NCBI GenBank assembly: GCA_029203125.1
Contig: CP119317.1
Coordinates: 2,728,001-2,792,000 of the forward strand
Length of the DNA stretch: 64,000 bases
From: Candidatus Cohnella colombiensis
Lineage (GTDB): Bacteria; Bacillota; Bacilli; Paenibacillales; Paenibacillaceae
Direction of reading: 5' to 3'
Shown here: positions 18,032 to 27,401 of the stretch, in pieces
Layout: each line of letters begins with the position of its first letter
How positions within the stretch are numbered: the stretch's first letter is position 1
Notes under the pieces: model-generated
Told to the model about the DNA's origin: nothing
Database searches by the model: none
What the model saw: only the letters and a program-made list of their open reading frames with translations
Program-made: the position numbers and the translations under genes

Positions 18032-18919
18032 CTAAACAGTCGTCGTTCTTGCTTCTGCAGACTTCACTTGCTCATGCGCATGGTAAGAACTCCGTACGAA
18101 TGGTGCTGATTCCACATGGGAGAACCCGCGATCTAGCCCGTCCTGCTTAAATTGCTTGAACTCGTCCGGATGTACATAGCGTACCACATCAAGATGATTA
18201 GAGGATGGCTGCAAGTATTGTCCTAAAGTCAAAATGTTACAATCTACAGCACGCAGATCATCCATCGCCTGCAATACTTCTTCACGGGTTTCCCCTAGTC
18301 CTAACATTATGCTGGATTTTGTTGGAATGTTTGGATTCATCGCTTTCGCCCGTTGCAACAGTTCCATCGAGCGCGGATATTTTGCTTTTGCACGAACTCG
18401 ATCCGACAATCGTTTCACCGTCTCTATATTATGATTGAGAATGTCTGGCTTTGCATCCATGACAATTCGTAGCGCTTCTTCATTTCCCAGGAAATCAGGA
18501 ATCAACACTTCGACACTACAAAGTGGCATTTTGCGACGAATGGCTTTAATCGTCTCCGCAAAAATCGTTGCTCCACCATCCTGTAGATCATCTCGAGCTA
18601 CAGACGTTACAACACAATGCTGCAAGCCCATCTGTTCCGCTGCTTCGGCTACCCGTTCCGGCTCTTGAAGATCGAGCTCCGTTGGCATTCCGGTCTTCAC
18701 GGCGCAGAAGCGACAAGCTCTCGTACATATATCACCCAAAATCATAAAAGTAGCTGTACGATTCGCCCAACATTCAAATATATTCGGACAGCGTGCTTCC
18801 TCGCACACGGAGTGCAGCGTCTTCGTCCGCATCATCTGTTTAATCTCTTGGTAAGGTTCTCCAGTTGTAAGCTTAATCTTTAGCCACTCTGGTTTTTGTA
18901 GTTTTGTACGTTGCGTCAA
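18032..18919 (-). CDS. lipA: Lipoyl synthase
   Basis: 295 residues, radical SAM enzyme that inserts sulfur into protein-bound octanoate. Both Fe-S clusters are accounted for: Cys39, Cys44 and Cys50 for the auxiliary cluster, and the CxxxCxxC motif Cys65, Cys69 and Cys72 for the SAM cluster. TTG start at 18919 with AGGGG. It has its own extended -10 promoter and is divergent from lytH. Confidence 0.96.
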   Translation of the reverse strand: MTQRTKLQKPEWLKIKLTTGEPYQEIKQMMRTKTLHSVCEEARCPNIFECWANRTATFMILGDICTRACRFCAVKTGMPTELDLQEPERVAEAAEQMGLQHCVVTSVARDDLQDGGATIFAETIKAIRRKMPLCSVEVLIPDFLGNEEALRIVMDAKPDILNHNIETVKRLSDRVRAKAKYPRSMELLQRAKAMNPNIPTKSSIMLGLGETREEVLQAMDDLRAVDCNILTLGQYLQPSSNHLDVVRYVHPDEFKQFKQDGLDRGFSHVESAPFVRSSYHAHEQVKSAEARTTTV

Positions 18920-18945
18920 GTCATTCCCCTCTTTCTATCTCCCTT

Positions 18946-18973
18946 ATTATAGCATGATTCGGATAAAAACCAA
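18946..18973 (-). promoter_or_regulatory. Promoter of lipA-yutD
   Basis: Minus strand: TTGGTT (18973-18968), 16-base spacer, TATAAT (18951-18946) with an upstream TG making an extended -10 (TGCTATAAT). Confidence 0.7.
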
Positions 18974-19019
18974 TGTTTTGCAAACCCTACAGGAACAAAG
19001 ATGTTAGGGGGGACTCCTG

Positions 19020-20066
19020 TTGTTTCGGCCTAGACGGACAAAGTATTCATTAACGAAAATGTTACTCAAGTGCCTCACACTGACTGTGACGACGATATTA
19101 TTTTTCAATGCACCCCTGTATTCAATCGCGAATGCTGCTACAGATGTTGACCCTTACAAATTGCGCTATCAGCTATATGTCCGAATTAGTAAAGAAACGA
19201 AGCTACAATGGCCACTTCTTGCAGCAATTGACCAATATGAACGAACGATCACACGTGCACATCCGAAGACACGTTCTATTCATGAAGATGCAATTACTGG
19301 CATCTACATTTCTCCTTCGGATTGGAGTGGGAAGTTGAATCCTGATGAAAACGACACTGAGCCTATTTCCATTCGTTTCTTCCATGGACTCGGTCGCGAT
19401 GGGTCGGGTGATGGGATTGCGGATCGTAATCAAGACGAGGACTTACTGTATTCCATTGCGACAGAAGTCATGCAACATGGGAGCACGCAAGAAGATTTCA
19501 CAATTGGTTTATGGGAATATTATAAAAACACACGCGCTGTCGAGAGAATCATGCAGTTCGCTAAGTTGTACACCACTTTAGGGAAACTTGATTTATCCGC
19601 AAATGCATTTCCACTACCGCTTGGCAGTGTCTATTCTTACCGCAGCACTTGGGGCAATAGTAGAAGCTGGGGAGGCTATCGCATCCATGAGGGCACAGAT
19701 ATATTCGCAAACTATGGCGTACCCGTCAGAAGTACATGCTATGGTGTCATCGAGGTCAAGGGCTGGAACGCGTACGGCGGTTGGAGAATCGGTATCCGCG
19801 ACATCAATAACCTTTATCACTATTACGCGCATCTCTCTGGCTTCGACAAAAGTCAAAAGGCCGGAGACATTGTCCGGCCTGGTGAAGTCATCGGTTGGGT
19901 AGGAAGTTCCGGATATGGGAAACCGGGCACACAGGGAAAATTTCCACCCCATCTCCACTACGGAGTGTATCGCGATCGCGGACTCGTGGAGTGGGCTTTC
20001 GATCCATACCCGATGTTACGGCGATGGGAAAATGATGAGCGAAAAACACTGCGTGCACACCGATAA
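19020..20066 (+). CDS. lytH: M23 peptidase (LytH/YunA-like, sporulation)
   Basis: 348 residues. N-terminal membrane anchor or signal (about 14-38), a family-specific middle domain, and a C-terminal LytM/M23 zinc peptidase domain with His223 and Asp227 in HEGTD and His311/His313 in HLHYG. In Bacillus, LytH removes peptide side chains during cortex maturation. TTG start at 19020 with GGGGGG upstream. The assignment as LytH rests on domain layout and on the lipA-lytH-yunB order shared with Bacillus. Confidence 0.85.
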   Translation: MFRPRRTKYSLTKMLLKCLTLTVTTILFFNAPLYSIANAATDVDPYKLRYQLYVRISKETKLQWPLLAAIDQYERTITRAHPKTRSIHEDAITGIYISPSDWSGKLNPDENDTEPISIRFFHGLGRDGSGDGIADRNQDEDLLYSIATEVMQHGSTQEDFTIGLWEYYKNTRAVERIMQFAKLYTTLGKLDLSANAFPLPLGSVYSYRSTWGNSRSWGGYRIHEGTDIFANYGVPVRSTCYGVIEVKGWNAYGGWRIGIRDINNLYHYYAHLSGFDKSQKAGDIVRPGEVIGWVGSSGYGKPGTQGKFPPHLHYGVYRDRGLVEWAFDPYPMLRRWENDERKTLRAHR

Positions 20067-20101
20067 GTAACGCATGAGCATGTGGATAGAACTCAGTGTG
20101 T

Positions 20102-21019
20102 TTATTGCACAACGAACTCCGAAGGAGCTGGCAATGTAATTACAGGAGCTTGAGAAGCTGATTGTCCAGTAGGATTACCATTGCTATCGTAGTAATAAGT
20201 AGGTACGTTACCTACAACCATGACAAAGGAAAGTGGGATTTCTGTATCTAGGATCTGAGGCTCCTGATCGAACGGTATAACGATTGCAATTTCTGTACGA
20301 ATATGGATAAATACCTCAACGAGAAGCATATTAATTCCCGCATCCTTAGTGCGGGTTTGCACATCAACTTTCACAGCGCTAGCTGGATAAAGCTTAACCG
20401 ATACACTCGGTCCGAAGGAAGAGAGGAACGTACTATTCAACGCATGCCCGAGTGGAATTTTCTCTGGAAGTTCCTCTTTTTCCTTTAGCACCCGATTCAC
20501 AACCTGAATAGTACGTGAAGTAATACTCATCTGCTGCTTGTAATCAATTACAAGACCAATCATCTTGCCGTCGGCATCCGTTTTCCACTGAATAAGTTTT
20601 TCCGAATCAGCACTCTGTGCAATCTCCTCTGTTATTGCCGTATTTATCGCATCTGTCGCCATCTGAGTAAGCTTGACTTTGGCAAAAAACATTAACGGAC
20701 CTCGCAGCTCTCGATCAAAGTAAATTAGGCTTTGTATAACCAAAAATATTAGAATGACTAAGGCAATAAGCCATAGATGCTTACGTTTCAAACGCTTTCG
20801 TGGTTCGGTCGATGTCCATTGTGTTGCTGTCTTTGAATGTGTGGCTTGTGCAACACCGATTGTGGGCAACCACTTGCGTTTGCCCCATCTACGCGGAGTC
20901 GGCTTCGTAACCGCAACATTTCGAAAAAAACGGAAACCTCTTCCCCACTTACGCGGAACTTCTTTCGGCATTGACATATTGCGTATGATTGTATAACCTT
21001 TACCCCATTTTCTCCGCAT
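20102..21019 (-). CDS. yunB: Sporulation protein YunB
   Basis: 305 residues. The core (about 80-300) matches YunB: membrane anchor (about 87-106), then an external domain with MATDAINTAI and IPLGHALNSTFLSSFGP. The first 65 residues are an unusual extension holding three repeats of the form RKWGKGY...RN. ATG 21019 follows AGGGGG, so the extension appears to be translated. It is convergent with lytH. The molecular role is unknown; in Bacillus the gene is sigma-E controlled. Confidence 0.85.
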   Translation of the reverse strand: MRRKWGKGYTIIRNMSMPKEVPRKWGRGFRFFRNVAVTKPTPRRWGKRKWLPTIGVAQATHSKTATQWTSTEPRKRLKRKHLWLIALVILIFLVIQSLIYFDRELRGPLMFFAKVKLTQMATDAINTAITEEIAQSADSEKLIQWKTDADGKMIGLVIDYKQQMSITSRTIQVVNRVLKEKEELPEKIPLGHALNSTFLSSFGPSVSVKLYPASAVKVDVQTRTKDAGINMLLVEVFIHIRTEIAIVIPFDQEPQILDTEIPLSFVMVVGNVPTYYYDSNGNPTGQSASQAPVITLPAPSEFVVQ

Positions 21020-21116
21020 AACCGTCCCCCTACTCAGAACAGTAGTTGTCCTTTTCGTTCAAGCTTATGCGTAATAGAAGTAAATCATCACCTTTGCCGT
21101 AACTGAGTCTTTCAAC

Positions 21117-21797
21117 TTAAGTAATATCTTTATGATCTATATCTCGAACGGTCCTATAGCCAATCAACGCACCGATTATAGCAATTGTTGCCGGAATATA
21201 TACTATAGAGCTTAGATTGAAATCCGTTCCACTACTAGAGTTTAAAATCGATGTGATCACAATCGCTGATACAATCGTTGTAGGTATTGAATATTTCCGC
21301 ATCCCAAAGTAAAGCGGAACCAAGCTGATGAAGCTCGCGATGACTGCACTCGCAATCGTTCTAATCACATGCTCCCTAAGCATCGTAATCGTTAATTCAT
21401 CCTGAATAAAATCTAAATAATGGTTAGCGATATAAAATCCAGTTAGACTGAGCGCATTAGACACAAGGATGAACAAGAACGTAAACACCAGAACGATAGT
21501 AATTTTAGCTGCAATAAGCTTTTTTCGACTGATTGGGTACATGAATAGCACCGTTATCGTTTTACTTTTGAACTCATCAATAATAAATTTTGATAATAGT
21601 GTCGCCGCAAATATCGTAAACGTTATGGATGCGAAAGTATTGGAAACTAGCATTACCTCTTTGTAACTAACGAACGCTTCATCATCAAAATTAACAAGGA
21701 TGATGAAAGCAAGGATTGCAAATGATGCGATAAAGCCTCCTAAAATATTTCCTCTAATTTTATGTTTTGCAAGCTCAAGTTTAATAAGTTTAAGCAC
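21117..21797 (-). CDS. ABC transporter permease (BcrB/ABC-2 type)
   Basis: About 226 residues with six hydrophobic segments, ABC-2-like. GTG 21797 is preferred because GGAGG lies 8 bases upstream; it overlaps the last codons of the ATPase gene by 8 bases, showing translational coupling. Together they form a peptide-type export or immunity pump, with a two-component system just upstream. The substrate (bacitracin- or lantibiotic-like) is inferred from the layout only. Confidence 0.85.
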   Translation of the reverse strand: MLKLIKLELAKHKIRGNILGGFIASFAILAFIILVNFDDEAFVSYKEVMLVSNTFASITFTIFAATLLSKFIIDEFKSKTITVLFMYPISRKKLIAAKITIVLVFTFLFILVSNALSLTGFYIANHYLDFIQDELTITMLREHVIRTIASAVIASFISLVPLYFGMRKYSIPTTIVSAIVITSILNSSSGTDFNLSSIVYIPATIAIIGALIGYRTVRDIDHKDIT

Positions 21798-22713
21798 GGA
21801 CATCCCCTCCATTCAGCAGCGATAAGAAGTAATTTTCAAGCGAGCTGTTTTTCTTTTGGATCGACTCAATTACGACATCGTTTAGAACGAGTGTTTTCGT
21901 CAATTGACTGTGTGCAACTGTCGCATCATAGATGCGAATATGACAATCGTCGATCACCTTGAGATTTGTAATATCAAGCTTATGAGACAGTATATAAGCA
22001 GCCTTCTTACTATCATTCACAATAAGCTCGACATACTCTGTATTGCTCTCTCGCACTTGGTCCATCGACACTTCCTGAATCAATCGGCCGTGATTGATTA
22101 CACCGATCGTATCCGCCATTTGCTCCATTTCACCAAGTATGTGACTAGAGACGAGCAAGGTGATGCCGTACTCCTTGGATAACATTTTGAACAAATCCCG
22201 AATCTCCTTAATCCCAACTGGATCCAGACCATTAATTGGCTCGTCTAAGATTAACAGTTCTGGCTTCGTAATGATTGCTCTAGCAATGCCAAGCCTTTGC
22301 TTCATCCCTAACGAGAAGTCTTTAACCGCCTTTTGATTCACATTGTTTAAATGAACTAATTCAAGTGCCTCATCGATCGATTTTTTGTTATAAAACCCCA
22401 TATACTCGCAGTGTATCTCCAGATTTTCCCGTGCATTTAGCTTGTCATAGAAAACCGGATACTCAATAATTGTACCCATTCTCCCAAGTAGCTCGTGCGA
22501 AGTTTGAGTCATTTTCTCACCGAAAACTTCAATATCACCACTAGTTGGCTTCACAAGATTCGTAATCATTTTCATAATTGTAGTTTTACCTGCACCATTC
22601 GGTCCGAGGAATCCGTAAATTTCCCCTTTTTTAATGTTCATATTGACGTTCGATACGACTTCTTGACCTTGAAAGGTCTTCGTGAGGTGAGTCGTTTTCA
22701 GAATATAGCTCAT
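21790..22713 (-). CDS. ABC transporter ATP-binding protein (BcrA type)
   Basis: 307 residues. Walker A GPNGAGKTT (about 38-46), signature FSLGMKQRLGIA, and Walker B LLILDEPINGLDP are all intact. The degenerate signature (LGMKQR) and C-terminal extension are typical of the bacitracin-resistance/lantibiotic-immunity subfamily. ATG 22713 with AGGAGAGA. It pairs with the permease that follows. Confidence 0.92.
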   Translation of the reverse strand: MSYILKTTHLTKTFQGQEVVSNVNMNIKKGEIYGFLGPNGAGKTTIMKMITNLVKPTSGDIEVFGEKMTQTSHELLGRMGTIIEYPVFYDKLNARENLEIHCEYMGFYNKKSIDEALELVHLNNVNQKAVKDFSLGMKQRLGIARAIITKPELLILDEPINGLDPVGIKEIRDLFKMLSKEYGITLLVSSHILGEMEQMADTIGVINHGRLIQEVSMDQVRESNTEYVELIVNDSKKAAYILSHKLDITNLKVIDDCHIRIYDATVAHSQLTKTLVLNDVVIESIQKKNSSLENYFLSLLNGGDVRA

Positions 22714-22823
22714 GTTCTCTCTCCTTTTGTCTAAGTACTTATAAGTTCATTCTAAAGAGTAATTCGCACAAACCTCTTACTCAATTATTACGTGTTTCTT
22801 AAGTTTAATAGCGGGGCTACATG

Positions 22824-22863
22824 CAAAAAAGCTCACGGAGCGACCGAACCATCTCCATAAGCT
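22824..22863 (-). terminator. Terminator after the sensor kinase gene
   Basis: 11-bp stem AGCTTATGGAG / CTCCGTGAGCT (two G-T pairs) with a 12-base loop and TTTTTT on the minus strand. It overlaps the kinase stop codon, so the ABC genes downstream probably use a separate promoter in 22714-22823. Confidence 0.85.
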
Positions 22864-23797
22864 AATATTGAATTCTTTTCAATTGAAGCGTAAAAATCGT
22901 TTTTTCGAATGGCTTGCTATAAAGCTGAATGTCTCCCCCCATTTGCTGGGCAAGCCTCTTCGTAATTGTAAGTCCGAGCCCACTGCCTTGATACGTCCTA
23001 TTCCTTGAATCTTCAAGTGTATACAACCGCTCGAACACCTGGCTTTGATACAGTTCATTAATACCTTTACCTTTGTCCCAAATATCAACATAGGTATGAT
23101 CCTCATCTTGCCTTAGTGTTAATCCAACAACATTTCCAGCCGCTCCATACTGGATTGCATTAGCAAGCAAATTATTCAGAATTCGATCCAAAGCACTCTC
23201 ATTCGCGTGAGAGTAGATTGGCTCCTCTGGAATTTGAATTTCGACCTCAAAGCCTTTAGCGGTAAGCACATCATAGAACGCTAGAATATTTCGACTACAA
23301 GCTTCATTCATGTGAATTCGGCTAAGAGGAAGCGGTTGATCCCCTGATTCTAACTTTGCAAGATCAAAAAACTGATTGATGAGCTCAATTACTTCAGTTG
23401 CTTTGAGATGGACCTTATTCAGCAGTTCCGTTCTTTCTTCAGTTCCTAAGCTCGGATCTAGGTTGATCGTTTCGAGATAACCTAAGACGACGGTTAATGG
23501 TGTCTTCAAATCGTGTGAGATGTTCGACAGCATTCTTCTAAGAGACAATTCGGTTCTCGATCGCTCAGCTAGTATTTTTTGGTTACTTTCTAGAACATGA
23601 TTAATATCGATTAGAAGTTCGATTAGCTGCTTATCCTCTGTGAATAGTAAAAGCTTTTCACTAGTTTCATTAGATAGAATTCGATCCAACTTCATATGTA
23701 TTTCCTGCAGTTGCTCATTCCTTGCTCTATTTAAGCGGAATTGCCAATAGAGGACGGCCAGTAAGAGAACAATAATACTGAGCAATAAATAGATCAT
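22862..23797 (-). CDS. Sensor histidine kinase
   Basis: 311 residues. One N-terminal membrane segment (about 2-20), no sizeable extracellular domain, then HisKA with phospho-acceptor His95 in SHDLKTP, and a HATPase domain with the N box (NNLLANAIQYG), G1 DKGKGI and G2 GSGLGLTI. Its compact form resembles cell-envelope kinases that sense antibiotics through a partner ABC transporter. It starts one base after the response-regulator stop. Confidence 0.93.
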   Translation of the reverse strand: MIYLLLSIIVLLLAVLYWQFRLNRARNEQLQEIHMKLDRILSNETSEKLLLFTEDKQLIELLIDINHVLESNQKILAERSRTELSLRRMLSNISHDLKTPLTVVLGYLETINLDPSLGTEERTELLNKVHLKATEVIELINQFFDLAKLESGDQPLPLSRIHMNEACSRNILAFYDVLTAKGFEVEIQIPEEPIYSHANESALDRILNNLLANAIQYGAAGNVVGLTLRQDEDHTYVDIWDKGKGINELYQSQVFERLYTLEDSRNRTYQGSGLGLTITKRLAQQMGGDIQLYSKPFEKTIFTLQLKRIQY

Positions 23798-23798
23798 A

Positions 23799-24500
23799 TC
23801 AGCTACCTTCCCACTTATATCCGATGCCCCATAACGTCTTCAAGTATTTCGGCTCGGATGGATTAACCTCTATCTTCTCTCTTAACCGACGAATATGTAC
23901 ATTAATAACATTCTCATCACCATAATATTCATCATTCCAAATAAACCCGTAAATTTGTGCTTTCGTAAATACACGATTCGGATGTTTGGTGAATAGCTTG
24001 AGGATCTCGAACTCCTTGAGGGTTAGCTTAATCTCCTCACCGTTTCTCGTAACAGAATAGTTACTTAAATCGATAACAAGCTGATCGAGAGTAATCGTAT
24101 TAGACTGAGATTGCACAGCTTCACGATTCGCATACTGGGTAGCTCTTCTTAACGCAGCTTTAATCCTAGCCGTAATCTCTATTAAAGAGAATGGCTTTGC
24201 AATATAATCATCCGCTCCAAATCCCAAGCCAATTGCTTTGTCAATATCGCTGTCTTTGGCCGACATAATCAGAATTGGAATGGCGCTTGATTCTCTAACG
24301 AGCTTGATAACCTCAATCCCATCTAGCTTAGGCATCATTAGATCTATGACCATAAGGTCGAATGAGCCCTTGCTAAATTTCTCAAGACCTTCTTCTCCGT
24401 TATAAGCAGTAATTACGACGAAGCCTTCCTTCGTCAGATGCCTTGTCAGAATATCAACAATTGATTCATCATCTTCGACAAGCAAAATTGAATGTGACAT
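23799..24500 (-). CDS. OmpR/PhoB-family response regulator
   Basis: 233 residues. Receiver domain with phosphorylation site Asp53 (VIDLMMPKLDG) and conserved Lys in AKPF, then a winged-helix DNA-binding domain ending VNVHIRRLREKIE and LWGIGYKW. ATG 24500 with AAGGGAG. It is the first gene of a regulator-kinase operon and likely controls the ABC exporter next to it. Confidence 0.95.
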   Translation of the reverse strand: MSHSILLVEDDESIVDILTRHLTKEGFVVITAYNGEEGLEKFSKGSFDLMVIDLMMPKLDGIEVIKLVRESSAIPILIMSAKDSDIDKAIGLGFGADDYIAKPFSLIEITARIKAALRRATQYANREAVQSQSNTITLDQLVIDLSNYSVTRNGEEIKLTLKEFEILKLFTKHPNRVFTKAQIYGFIWNDEYYGDENVINVHIRRLREKIEVNPSEPKYLKTLWGIGYKWEGS

Positions 24501-24544
24501 TATGAATCTCCCTTCTGAGGCTTTATGCTGTACATGAAATTACC

Positions 24545-24757
24545 TCAGTCTTCCCATAGCTCTTCCATTAAGCCTTTTACTTTCGCTGATCTATCGGTTG
24601 TTTCAGCTTCGTCCGTTTCCCAGATTCCTTCAACGAGAACGACGCAATCTCCCGCTTTGACGCTTTCGTGCACGACTGATTTTTCAATATCCTGCGTCTG
24701 CCCCTCAATCTCGATAACGACAAACTCTCCTTCAAAGCGATCCACGATCCCTTTCAT
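24545..24757 (-). CDS. DUF3006 domain protein
   Basis: About 70 residues beginning MKGIVDRFEGEFVVIEIEG, the standard start of DUF3006. This small beta-rich domain is commonly found beside ComEC-like MBL hydrolases, as here (23 bases downstream of one). ATG 24757 fits the domain start; ATG 24766 sits only two bases from AAGGAG. Function is unknown. Confidence 0.75.
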   Translation of the reverse strand: MKGIVDRFEGEFVVIEIEGQTQDIEKSVVHESVKAGDCVVLVEGIWETDEAETTDRSAKVKGLMEELWED

Positions 24758-24780
24758 CCCATCCATCTCTCCTTCATGAC

Positions 24781-25830
24781 TTATTCGCATGCAATTCCAT
24801 CCTTATCACGATCAAGCTTAGTACTGTATCCCGGATCTCCTCGATGCAATGGCGACTTACCAGCAGCACGAACTTCTGCACAGCTATTGTAGACAACTGT
24901 TGGTTCGGGTTCGGGATCGAGCACAGCTGTCGAAGTTGAATTCAGCTTTATCGTTCCCGTCGCAATCTCATTACCGTCACTAGTCACGACAATCGATCCC
25001 AGTAAATCATTACGTAAAATCGTCACTCCACTCGCACGCAATCGATCTAGAATCGTCTTCTTCGGGTGCCCGTACTTATTATCTTTGCCCACTTGAATGA
25101 CCGCAAGCGAAGGCTGAACTGCATCAAGAAAAGCTTGCGTAGTCGAGCTATCTGAACCATGATGACCGACCATGAGCACATCTGACTTTAAATTCACCTT
25201 AGAATCTAGCATTGCCTGTTCAGATTTCGCTTCTGCATCCGCAGTGAACAAGAAAGCAACATTGCCATAAGTCAGATGAACGACTGCGCTCATCTCATTC
25301 GTATCTTTGGATTGTTCTACTGGAGCAATCATATTAACCGTTATGCCTGGTTCCCAGTCGAGGATTAGACCTGCCTTTGCCGTAGACACTTTCAATCCCT
25401 TATTTTTAATCGCAATCAGCACGTCTTCAAACGTCTTTGTATTCGATTGAATTTTCGGCATATACACTTTCCCAATCTCGAAACTGTCGATTACCGCATC
25501 CAAACCACCTACATGATCCGCATCGGGATGTGTACCGATCACAATATCGAGTCTACTAATCTTCTGCTGCTTCAGATAAGTGACAACAACCTTCTCTTGA
25601 TCGTTATTACCCGCATCAATTAAGATCGTCTTTCCTGTAGGACCAATGATGAGTTGTGACGCCCCTTGACCTACATCGATAAAATGAACTTGAAGTCCAT
25701 GAGATGGATTTATCTCATTGCTTGTCGGGACAGTGCGCGAGGTTGTCGCCTTCGTCGCACAGCCTGTCAGTGCCAGTATCACAACCAGTATCAGTAGCAA
25801 CCATTTTTTTCTCGTCATCTCTTGGTGCAT
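24781..25830 (-). CDS. ComEC/Rec2-like MBL-fold lipoprotein with Excalibur domain
   Basis: About 349 residues. Lipoprotein signal ending LTGC, then a metallo-beta-lactamase domain with HFIDVGQGASQLI and the metal motif THPDADHVGG, and VGHHGSDSS further on. The C-terminus (YNSCAEVRAAGKSPLHRGDP, DRDKDGIACE) is an Excalibur calcium-binding domain. An exported nuclease or phosphoesterase role is likely for this combination. The start is uncertain: AAGGAG precedes ATG 25830 closely, and ATG 25818 is also possible. Confidence 0.85.
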   Translation of the reverse strand: MHQEMTRKKWLLLILVVILALTGCATKATTSRTVPTSNEINPSHGLQVHFIDVGQGASQLIIGPTGKTILIDAGNNDQEKVVVTYLKQQKISRLDIVIGTHPDADHVGGLDAVIDSFEIGKVYMPKIQSNTKTFEDVLIAIKNKGLKVSTAKAGLILDWEPGITVNMIAPVEQSKDTNEMSAVVHLTYGNVAFLFTADAEAKSEQAMLDSKVNLKSDVLMVGHHGSDSSTTQAFLDAVQPSLAVIQVGKDNKYGHPKKTILDRLRASGVTILRNDLLGSIVVTSDGNEIATGTIKLNSTSTAVLDPEPEPTVVYNSCAEVRAAGKSPLHRGDPGYSTKLDRDKDGIACE

Positions 25831-26050
25831 GTCTCCTTTTTCATTATTACTCTCAATTAGTACTAACAACTGCATGCTTTACAATTATACATAATTGTTT
25901 AGCATATTCTCCATTGTTCAACTTAAACAGCACACAATCTCAATCAGAGCGATATGAGATAAGCAACTTTCTTTGAATGAAAGAAAACAAAGGTTAAAGT
26001 ATACTTAGAAATAGCATGCATGTAAATCACTATAAACGGAGCTGACACAA

Positions 26051-26428
26051 ATGGGAATTAAACTAGATATGATGGGGATTGTCGTAAAAAACATGAAAGA
26101 GGCGTTAGACTTTTATCGTGCGTTAGGGTTGGAAATACCGGAGAGTGCAAACGGCGATATGCACGTTGAAGTCGTGCAGAGTGGATTCCGACTAGCCTTT
26201 GACTCACAACAAATGATTAAGGACATCTATGGAAGTTGGGAAGAGCCCGTCGGTCATCGAATTGAGCTCGCATTTTTATGCGACAGCCGAGAAGCAGTAG
26301 ACGAGTTATACAATAAAATAAAGCAGAACGGGTACAGCGGTTATCGCGAGCCATGGGACGCTTTCTGGGGTCAACGCTATGCGATTGTTGCGGATCCCGA
26401 TGGCAATTTGATTAGTCTTTTTGCGTAA
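26051..26428 (+). CDS. VOC family protein (glyoxalase-like)
   Basis: 125 residues with two beta-alpha-beta-beta-beta halves of the vicinal oxygen chelate fold. Metal-ligand-like residues include Glu in HVEVVQ, His in GHRIELAF and Glu/Asp near ADPDGN. Possibly a resistance or lyase enzyme; the substrate is unknown. ATG 26051 with GGAG. Single gene. Confidence 0.85.
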   Translation: MGIKLDMMGIVVKNMKEALDFYRALGLEIPESANGDMHVEVVQSGFRLAFDSQQMIKDIYGSWEEPVGHRIELAFLCDSREAVDELYNKIKQNGYSGYREPWDAFWGQRYAIVADPDGNLISLFA

Positions 26429-26468
26429 TAGGCATTACAATCCAACTGAAGCTGTATGTTCATGAGCC

Positions 26469-26927
26469 CTAACTGTCTATTCTAGAAAACATAATATAAT
26501 CCACACTAATCGGATTGTCCGAGCTTTCTCTCAGCGCTCTATTGATCTGCCCGCGGTGATACTGACCGTGTAACGCCACATGCATCAAAATCTCTCCGAT
26601 CGAAGATTGAAACGCCGTGCCATTCTGACTCTGATATTGAATCTGATCATCTAACTGCGCCTCAGTCAGTTCATTTATATATCGTTTATATTGTCTTTCG
26701 TTCTCTTGTAAACGGGCTCCTAAACTCGCAATATCGTTGCTTTCCCATATGGTGATATGTGCGCTACTTTTTCCTTCAAGGCGAGTAAGCCACACTTGTT
26801 CTGCAGCTGCAATGTGATTCATGAGCTTAATGATGTCATAATTCACATCTGCAGTTGCATGAAGCACCGCAAATAACCTAGCATTCGCCCAATACATGTG
26901 ATCCATCATTCGTATTATCGTCTTCAA
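26469..26927 (-). CDS. DinB family protein
   Basis: 152 residues, four-helix bundle. The metal-binding histidines appear in NHIAAAEQVW (about 37-46) and HGQYHRGQI (about 126-134). DinB/YfiT-like proteins are thiol- or damage-related metalloenzymes of mostly unknown substrate. TTG start at 26927 with GGGGAAG; the first ATG is six codons later. It is the last gene of a run with a VOC gene and a membrane gene. Confidence 0.85.
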   Translation of the reverse strand: MKTIIRMMDHMYWANARLFAVLHATADVNYDIIKLMNHIAAAEQVWLTRLEGKSSAHITIWESNDIASLGARLQENERQYKRYINELTEAQLDDQIQYQSQNGTAFQSSIGEILMHVALHGQYHRGQINRALRESSDNPISVDYIMFSRIDS

Positions 26928-26942
26928 TACAAATCACTTCCC

Positions 26943-27380
26943 CTATCCATTCATCTCAATCATTGCGCCACGTTCGTCAAAAACCGATTTCGGATTGAAC
27001 GCGACTTCCCAGTAATTGTTTTCTGGATCTAAGAACCCACCCGTTCTGCCACCCCAGAAGGCTTCATTCGGTTCATGAATGATTCTAGCTCCTGCGTCCC
27101 TCGCATGCTCAATGATTTCATCTACTTGTTCAGGGACATCCGTATTCAAACTCAATGTAACCCCGCGAAAATAGTTCGGCCCTTCTGGTTTCGGTAGATC
27201 AATTCCCTGTGTCATCTCCTCCATCGGCCAAATCGACAGCATTCCGCCAGCCGTCTTGAAGACACAATAAGAGTCCGTGCTCCATTCTGTTTCCGTCCAG
27301 CCTAGACGCTTGTAAAACGAACGTAGCAATGGCAAATTCCATGTACCAATTGTAACTAAGCTTATTCTTTGCAAGGTCAT
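26943..27380 (-). CDS. VOC family protein
   Basis: 145 residues, vicinal oxygen chelate fold, with LPLLRSFYKRLGW near the start and the typical C-terminal GGFLDPENNYWEVAFNP. ATG 27380 with AGGAGG. It lies 15 bases before the DinB gene and 21 bases after the membrane gene, so it is part of one operon. The substrate is unknown. Confidence 0.85.
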   Translation of the reverse strand: MTLQRISLVTIGTWNLPLLRSFYKRLGWTETEWSTDSYCVFKTAGGMLSIWPMEEMTQGIDLPKPEGPNYFRGVTLSLNTDVPEQVDEIIEHARDAGARIIHEPNEAFWGGRTGGFLDPENNYWEVAFNPKSVFDERGAMIEMNG

Positions 27381-27401
27381 TGTGATACCTCCTGATTTAT
27401 T

